Below, one piece after another: positions 8,057-10,117 of a stretch of 10,117 nucleotides of DNA. A program made the translations under genes and the position numbers. Below the pieces are notes generated by a model. That model was given only the letters and a program-made list of their open reading frames with translations. It was not told the origin of the DNA and did not search any database. This DNA comes from DATJBF01 sp035516795 (GTDB lineage: Bacteria; Verrucomicrobiota; Verrucomicrobiia; Palsa-1439). The stretch covers positions 1 to 10,117 of the forward strand of contig DATIZX010000013.1 of the NCBI GenBank assembly GCA_035516795.1, given 5' to 3'. Each line of letters begins with the position of its first letter. Position 1 is the stretch's first letter.

Positions 8057-9267
8057 CCAAACTTGATCTCCTGGAACTGGTGCCAAAGCCGACCAAACTT
8101 CTTGGGATTGACCTGACGCAAATAGGCTACTTGCCCCGCCAGTTGTTGCCGGAATTCATCGGTATCCTTCGGAGGGATTCGCCCCATCTTGGTCATTCGT
8201 TCGCACCATTTCTCATACTCCGGGCCGCCGCCATGCTGACGGCAGTTGTGCACGACCGCACGAACCCACTTATAGCGCCCGCGATCGAGGTTCGGGCGGC
8301 GGTTGACCACTATACCGGTGACCATTTGTCGGCCGTTGCGGCGCGTGATGGCCACTTTCTTCTCGTTCACCTGGAATCCCTCCTCCGTGATCACCTGCCT
8401 TAAGAATGGCACCAGCGACGCGAACTTGCGGTTGGAAGAGGAGAACACCAAGTCATCGGCGTATCGGGTATAGAAGAAGCGGGCCTTGTAGGACAGCGCC
8501 CATACTCGCTGATCGAGTTTGCGACACACCTGGTTAGCCAGGGCCGGACTGGTGGGCGCACCAATTGGCAACACGCCTTCTCGGGTCGACAGGTTGGCAA
8601 GCAGGTTGGCCACCGTGTACGGATAACCCGCTTTGAGATACACCCGGCGAGCCTGGAAAAGTGAGATCGACGGGAAGAAGTCCTTCAAATCGATCCGCAC
8701 GACCACCTGCTTGAGAAGATGTTTGCGGGCGTTGGTCAGGATCGAGCGGCGTCGCCGGAACCCTTGGGCGGCCCGGTGCGTGGGAAGCTTGGATAAGATA
8801 TGCCGGAGAATCCAGCGCTGGACGGTCTTGAGCTTGTCGACCGGCTCGTCCACACGCCGGGGTTCCCCGTTGGCTTTCGGAATTGAAAAAACATGGTAGC
8901 GGTCTTCGCCATACGCCAGCCAGTCGAGTTGTCTCACCGTCACTCCGAGACGCGCGGCCAAATGCTCTTTGGTGTAAATAAGGGGCAACCGCCGGGCATG
9001 CATGCTCCGGTTGTAAGCGACCAGAAACTGCTGTGCCCGGGGATCAACGTCGGGATTGCGGGACAGCAGTTTGTCCAGCGCGTAGTTCCAAGGAACCGGT
9101 GCATCGGGATTGCCGTAGAACTCCGCCGGTTTTCCTCGGTCGGCACAGAGTCGTGCGTACGCCATCACGAGATCAGCCACTTCCCGTTCCACTCCGGCCT
9201 GTTTTTGCAGCGCCGCGAGATTGCGGGCGAAGAGCAATCGATCGGCAGTTTTTGTACTCAGAGCCAT
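8053..9267 (-). CDS. ret: Retron reverse transcriptase
   Basis: This 404-residue protein carries the reverse-transcriptase blocks in order: FSIPKANGEPRRVDEP (127-142), AQGFRRRRSI (167-176), the retron hallmark NAxxH (NARKH, 179-183), motif A with the first catalytic Asp (RIDLKDFFPSI, 191-201), GAPTSPALANQ (236-246), catalytic YADD (269-272), motif D with VNEKK (300-304) and the retron VTG motif (316-318). No group II intron maturase domain or integrase is present. The first 110 residues form an N-terminal extension with a helix-turn-helix-like stretch (LAARLGVTVRQLDWLAYG). It begins at ATG 9267, with AGGAA directly upstream, 25 bases after the end of the msr-msd RNA. Retron RTs are known to copy the msd part of their own RNA, priming from the 2'-OH of a guanosine, and the product usually works in phage defence with an effector. 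Its stop codon overlaps the next gene by 4 bp. Confidence 0.95.
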   Translation of the reverse strand: MALSTKTADRLLFARNLAALQKQAGVEREVADLVMAYARLCADRGKPAEFYGNPDAPVPWNYALDKLLSRNPDVDPRAQQFLVAYNRSMHARRLPLIYTKEHLAARLGVTVRQLDWLAYGEDRYHVFSIPKANGEPRRVDEPVDKLKTVQRWILRHILSKLPTHRAAQGFRRRRSILTNARKHLLKQVVVRIDLKDFFPSISLFQARRVYLKAGYPYTVANLLANLSTREGVLPIGAPTSPALANQVCRKLDQRVWALSYKARFFYTRYADDLVFSSSNRKFASLVPFLRQVITEEGFQVNEKKVAITRRNGRQMVTGIVVNRRPNLDRGRYKWVRAVVHNCRQHGGGPEYEKWCERMTKMGRIPPKDTDEFRQQLAGQVAYLRQVNPKKFGRLWHQFQEIKFG

Positions 9268-9292
9268 TTCCTGTCGCGCCAGTAAAAGAAGA

Positions 9293-9307
9293 TCAGGGCG
9301 GGAACGG
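9293..9307 (-). repeat. Retron inverted repeat a2
   Basis: CCGTTCCCGCCCTGA on the minus strand. It pairs with a1 and marks the 3' end of the msr-msd RNA, 25 bases before the RT start codon. Eight contiguous bases (CGCCCTGA) are a perfect complement of a1. Confidence 0.82.
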
Positions 9308-9336
9308 CGATTTTACTTAACTACGTGTGACAATGG

Positions 9337-9384
9337 CGGCGTCGGGCCCAGACGGGGGTGACCCCCGCCTGGGCGCAGTCGCCA
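9337..9384 (-). other. msd hairpin
   Basis: A 13-pair uninterrupted stem joins 9374-9362 with 9358-9346, with a single G-T wobble and a TCA triloop. It contains a run of five G facing five C. Below a short mismatched zone, GGCG (9383-9380) pairs with CGCC (9341-9338), giving a hairpin of about 48 nt. It would form the stem of the reverse-transcribed single-stranded DNA. It is not followed by a T tract, so it does not look like an intrinsic terminator. Confidence 0.8.
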
Positions 9385-9450
9385 GCCTGAGGTTAACGGC
9401 CCGCGTCGCGTAACACGACACGCTCCGATCTGCACCGGAGCAGGCTAAAA

Positions 9451-9834
9451 TCAGGCCGCTCCTCGCCCTGAAAATGTCAGTTGTTTTAATGAAAGAACGG
9501 GTTTGTCAGACTTGGCCAGAAATTCGAAGTTGGGAAATGGCACTTGCCCATAGTCCCACTGCTGTTTGTGCGACTGAGTGGTGCGAATCGGGAAACGGTG
9601 CTTGAAAGTGTCACTGAGCGCTAAACCACCAGTCCACCATTCCCGTCCGCAGTTCGGGCAGCAGGTTAGTTCGCCGGCCGCTTCTGGCTTAATCTCGGCT
9701 CGGCAAGCACGGCAGGTGAGACGGGGCTTGGTCTTGCCCCAGACGGGTTTGAGAGAAAACACCAAGAGGCCGGTAAGAATGCTTCCGCTACGAGCCAAAA
9801 AACCACGACGAGATATTACGTTGTTTCCCAACAC
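9451..9834 (-). CDS. Small Tat-exported zinc-ribbon protein of unknown function
   Basis: This 127-residue protein starts at GTG 9834-9832, chosen because AGGAGAGG lies six bases upstream and the twin-arginine signal follows directly. The signal is ISRRGFLARSGS (residues 7-18) followed by the hydrophobic ILTGLLVFSL. The mature part has two cysteine pairs, CRAC (41-44) and CPNC (59-62, with an extra C58), typical of a zinc ribbon or rubredoxin-like metal site. A tryptophan-rich stretch (REWWTGG) and a C-terminal region with no recognisable domain follow. Tat export usually implies folding with a cofactor in the cytoplasm, which fits a metal site. I cannot name the family. It is upstream of the retron in the same direction, and its stop codon lies inside the a1/a2 stem region, so the two are physically entangled, though probably not functionally related. 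The normal length of the C terminus is unknown. Confidence 0.75.
   Translation of the reverse strand: MLGNNVISRRGFLARSGSILTGLLVFSLKPVWGKTKPRLTCRACRAEIKPEAAGELTCCPNCGREWWTGGLALSDTFKHRFPIRTTQSHKQQWDYGQVPFPNFEFLAKSDKPVLSLKQLTFSGRGAA
9456..9471 (-). repeat. Retron inverted repeat a1
   Basis: TCAGGGCGAGGAGCGG on the minus strand, complementary to a2. It lies inside the last codons of the zinc-ribbon gene, encoding SGRGA just before the stop, so this DNA serves both as coding sequence and as an RNA stem arm. Confidence 0.82.
9483..9509 (-). promoter_or_regulatory. Candidate promoter for the retron RNA
   Basis: On the minus strand CTGACA (9509-9504, five of six matches to TTGACA) and TAAAAC (9488-9483, four of six to TATAAT) are separated by 15 bases. 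They would start transcription at about 9476, five bases before a1. The spacer is two bases shorter than ideal and the match is modest. It lies within the zinc-ribbon coding sequence. Read-through from that gene is an alternative. Confidence 0.25.
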
Positions 9835-9983
9835 CGAGTGCCTCTCCTCGCCTGCTCACCCTGCTGGCCTAGCCCCTAACTTTTGGCCTCTGCACTCGAA
9901 CGTGAAGTGCGCTCGCAACAACGAATATAGCGCGTGTAACTGAACTCGTTTCCGATTACAAGAAGAAAATGAAAAGAATGTCG

Positions 9984-10029
9984 ATAACAAGTGATATGTC
10001 CGCTCTGAATAACAAGTGAAGTGTCCGCT
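9984..10029 (+). repeat. Two 21-bp direct repeats at the insertion-sequence end
   Basis: ATAACAAGTGATATGTCCGC plus T (9984-10004) recurs as ATAACAAGTGAAGTGTCCGC plus T (10009-10029). The copies differ at two adjacent bases and have a 25-bp period. Such iterated sequences at an element end are commonly transposase-binding sites; that role is inferred. Confidence 0.75.
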
Positions 10030-10071
10030 GGGGCGGGTTAGGGATAACGGCCTCAAACAGGAGGCCAACCG

Positions 10072-10117
10072 ATGGGGGACTATCCCGGCCCCGCCGTGGA
10101 GCGGGCAATGAAGGTAC
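10072..10117 (+). CDS. Transposase, N-terminal fragment (cut by the window edge)
   Basis: The ATG at 10072 is preceded by a near-perfect ribosome binding site, AGGAGG (10059-10064), with a 7-base spacer. Fifteen codons are visible: MGDYPGPAVERAMKV. The 'GPAVERAMKV' start resembles, from memory, ISNCY-family transposases that continue with a helix-turn-helix region and an rve-type catalytic core. Only 15 residues are available, so the family assignment is tentative, but the strong ribosome binding site and the flanking repeats support a real gene. Confidence 0.55.
   Translation, partial: MGDYPGPAVERAMKV

Larger units (their letters stand above)
9293..9471 (-). ncRNA. Retron msr-msd RNA
   Basis: Immediately upstream of the RT the minus strand folds into the standard retron layout. 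Repeat a1 (9471-9456) pairs with a2 (9307-9293) over 15 pairs, one of them G-U, with one bulged A. The pairing then continues past a small internal loop as GATTTTA (9452-9446) with TAAAATC (9315-9309). It ends exactly at G9445 in a TTTTAGC box, equivalent to the UUAGC box of Ec86, whose G is the branching nucleotide. Two msr hairpins follow (9441-9436 with 9427-9422; 9419-9414 with 9410-9405), then a long msd hairpin (9384-9337). Reverse transcription would start near 9316 and the DNA product would be roughly 70-90 nt; those limits are inference. The a1 arm lies inside the end of the upstream gene. Confidence 0.85.
9984..10117 (+). mobile_element. End of an insertion sequence (ISNCY-like), continuing beyond the right edge
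   Basis: The stretch combines two end-type direct repeats (TGTCCGCT cores) at 9984-10029 with a transposase start at 10072. The far end and any target duplication are outside the window, so the outer boundary near 9984 is a guess. The element points away from the retron. Confidence 0.55.

Noticed and set aside
8056..8086. TTG start at 8086 for the nucleosidase-like gene
   Set aside because: It would overlap the RT gene by 34 bp and add ten residues before a clear signal peptide; the GTG at 8056 gives the same 4-bp overlap as the other junctions.
8053..9267. Group II intron or diversity-generating retroelement RT
   Set aside because: There is no maturase or endonuclease domain, no template/variable repeat pair was noticed, and the NAxxH and VTG motifs with the upstream msr-msd fold identify a retron.
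9346..9374. G/C-rich perfect hairpin as an intrinsic terminator of the zinc-ribbon gene
   Set aside because: No T tract follows on either strand, and it fits precisely as the msd stem between the msr hairpins and a2.
9924..9929. TATATT on the minus strand as a -10 box for the zinc-ribbon gene
   Set aside because: No acceptable -35 hexamer lies at 15-19 bases upstream.

Overview
The window most likely comes from a member of the Verrucomicrobiota, near the Pedosphaera/Limisphaerales group. The clues are a PEP-CTERM sorting tail, a very large exported protein built from Gloeo/Verruco (GloVer, TIGR03803-type) repeats and ending in a TIGR03790-like domain, several exported proteins, and moderately high GC. 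All full genes lie on the minus strand, so transcription runs from right to left. The only plus-strand gene is the start of a transposase at the right edge.

Layout, right to left (direction of transcription). Positions 9984-10117 hold the end of an insertion sequence: two 21-bp direct repeats, then a strong ribosome binding site and the first 15 codons of a transposase. Positions 9834-9451 encode a small twin-arginine-exported protein with a four-cysteine zinc ribbon. Overlapping its 3' end, positions 9471-9293 contain what I read as a complete retron msr-msd RNA. It has distant inverted repeats a1 and a2, a TTAGC box with a candidate branching G at the inner end of the a1/a2 stem, two small msr hairpins and a long msd hairpin. 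A retron reverse transcriptase follows at 9267-8053, with NAxxH, YADD and VTG motifs.

The reverse transcriptase is the first gene of a four-gene chain in which each gene overlaps the next by exactly 4 bp (GTGA, ATGA, ATGA). The chain is RT, an exported nucleoside-phosphorylase/MTA-SAH-nucleosidase-like protein (8056-7328), an exported 825-residue TPR protein (7331-4854), and an exported 1242-residue GloVer/Ig-like/TIGR03790 protein (4857-1129). All three downstream products carry N-terminal signal peptides. That is unexpected for partners of a cytoplasmic retron RT and is the main novelty of the window. Whether the three form one functional system with the retron is inference; the overlaps show translational coupling, not shared function.

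Beyond the operon, 1024-258 is a PEP-CTERM protein gene split by an apparent one-base frameshift. The left 257 bp hold nothing firm beyond a possible start of a minus-strand gene running off the edge. No rRNA, tRNA or CRISPR array was seen.
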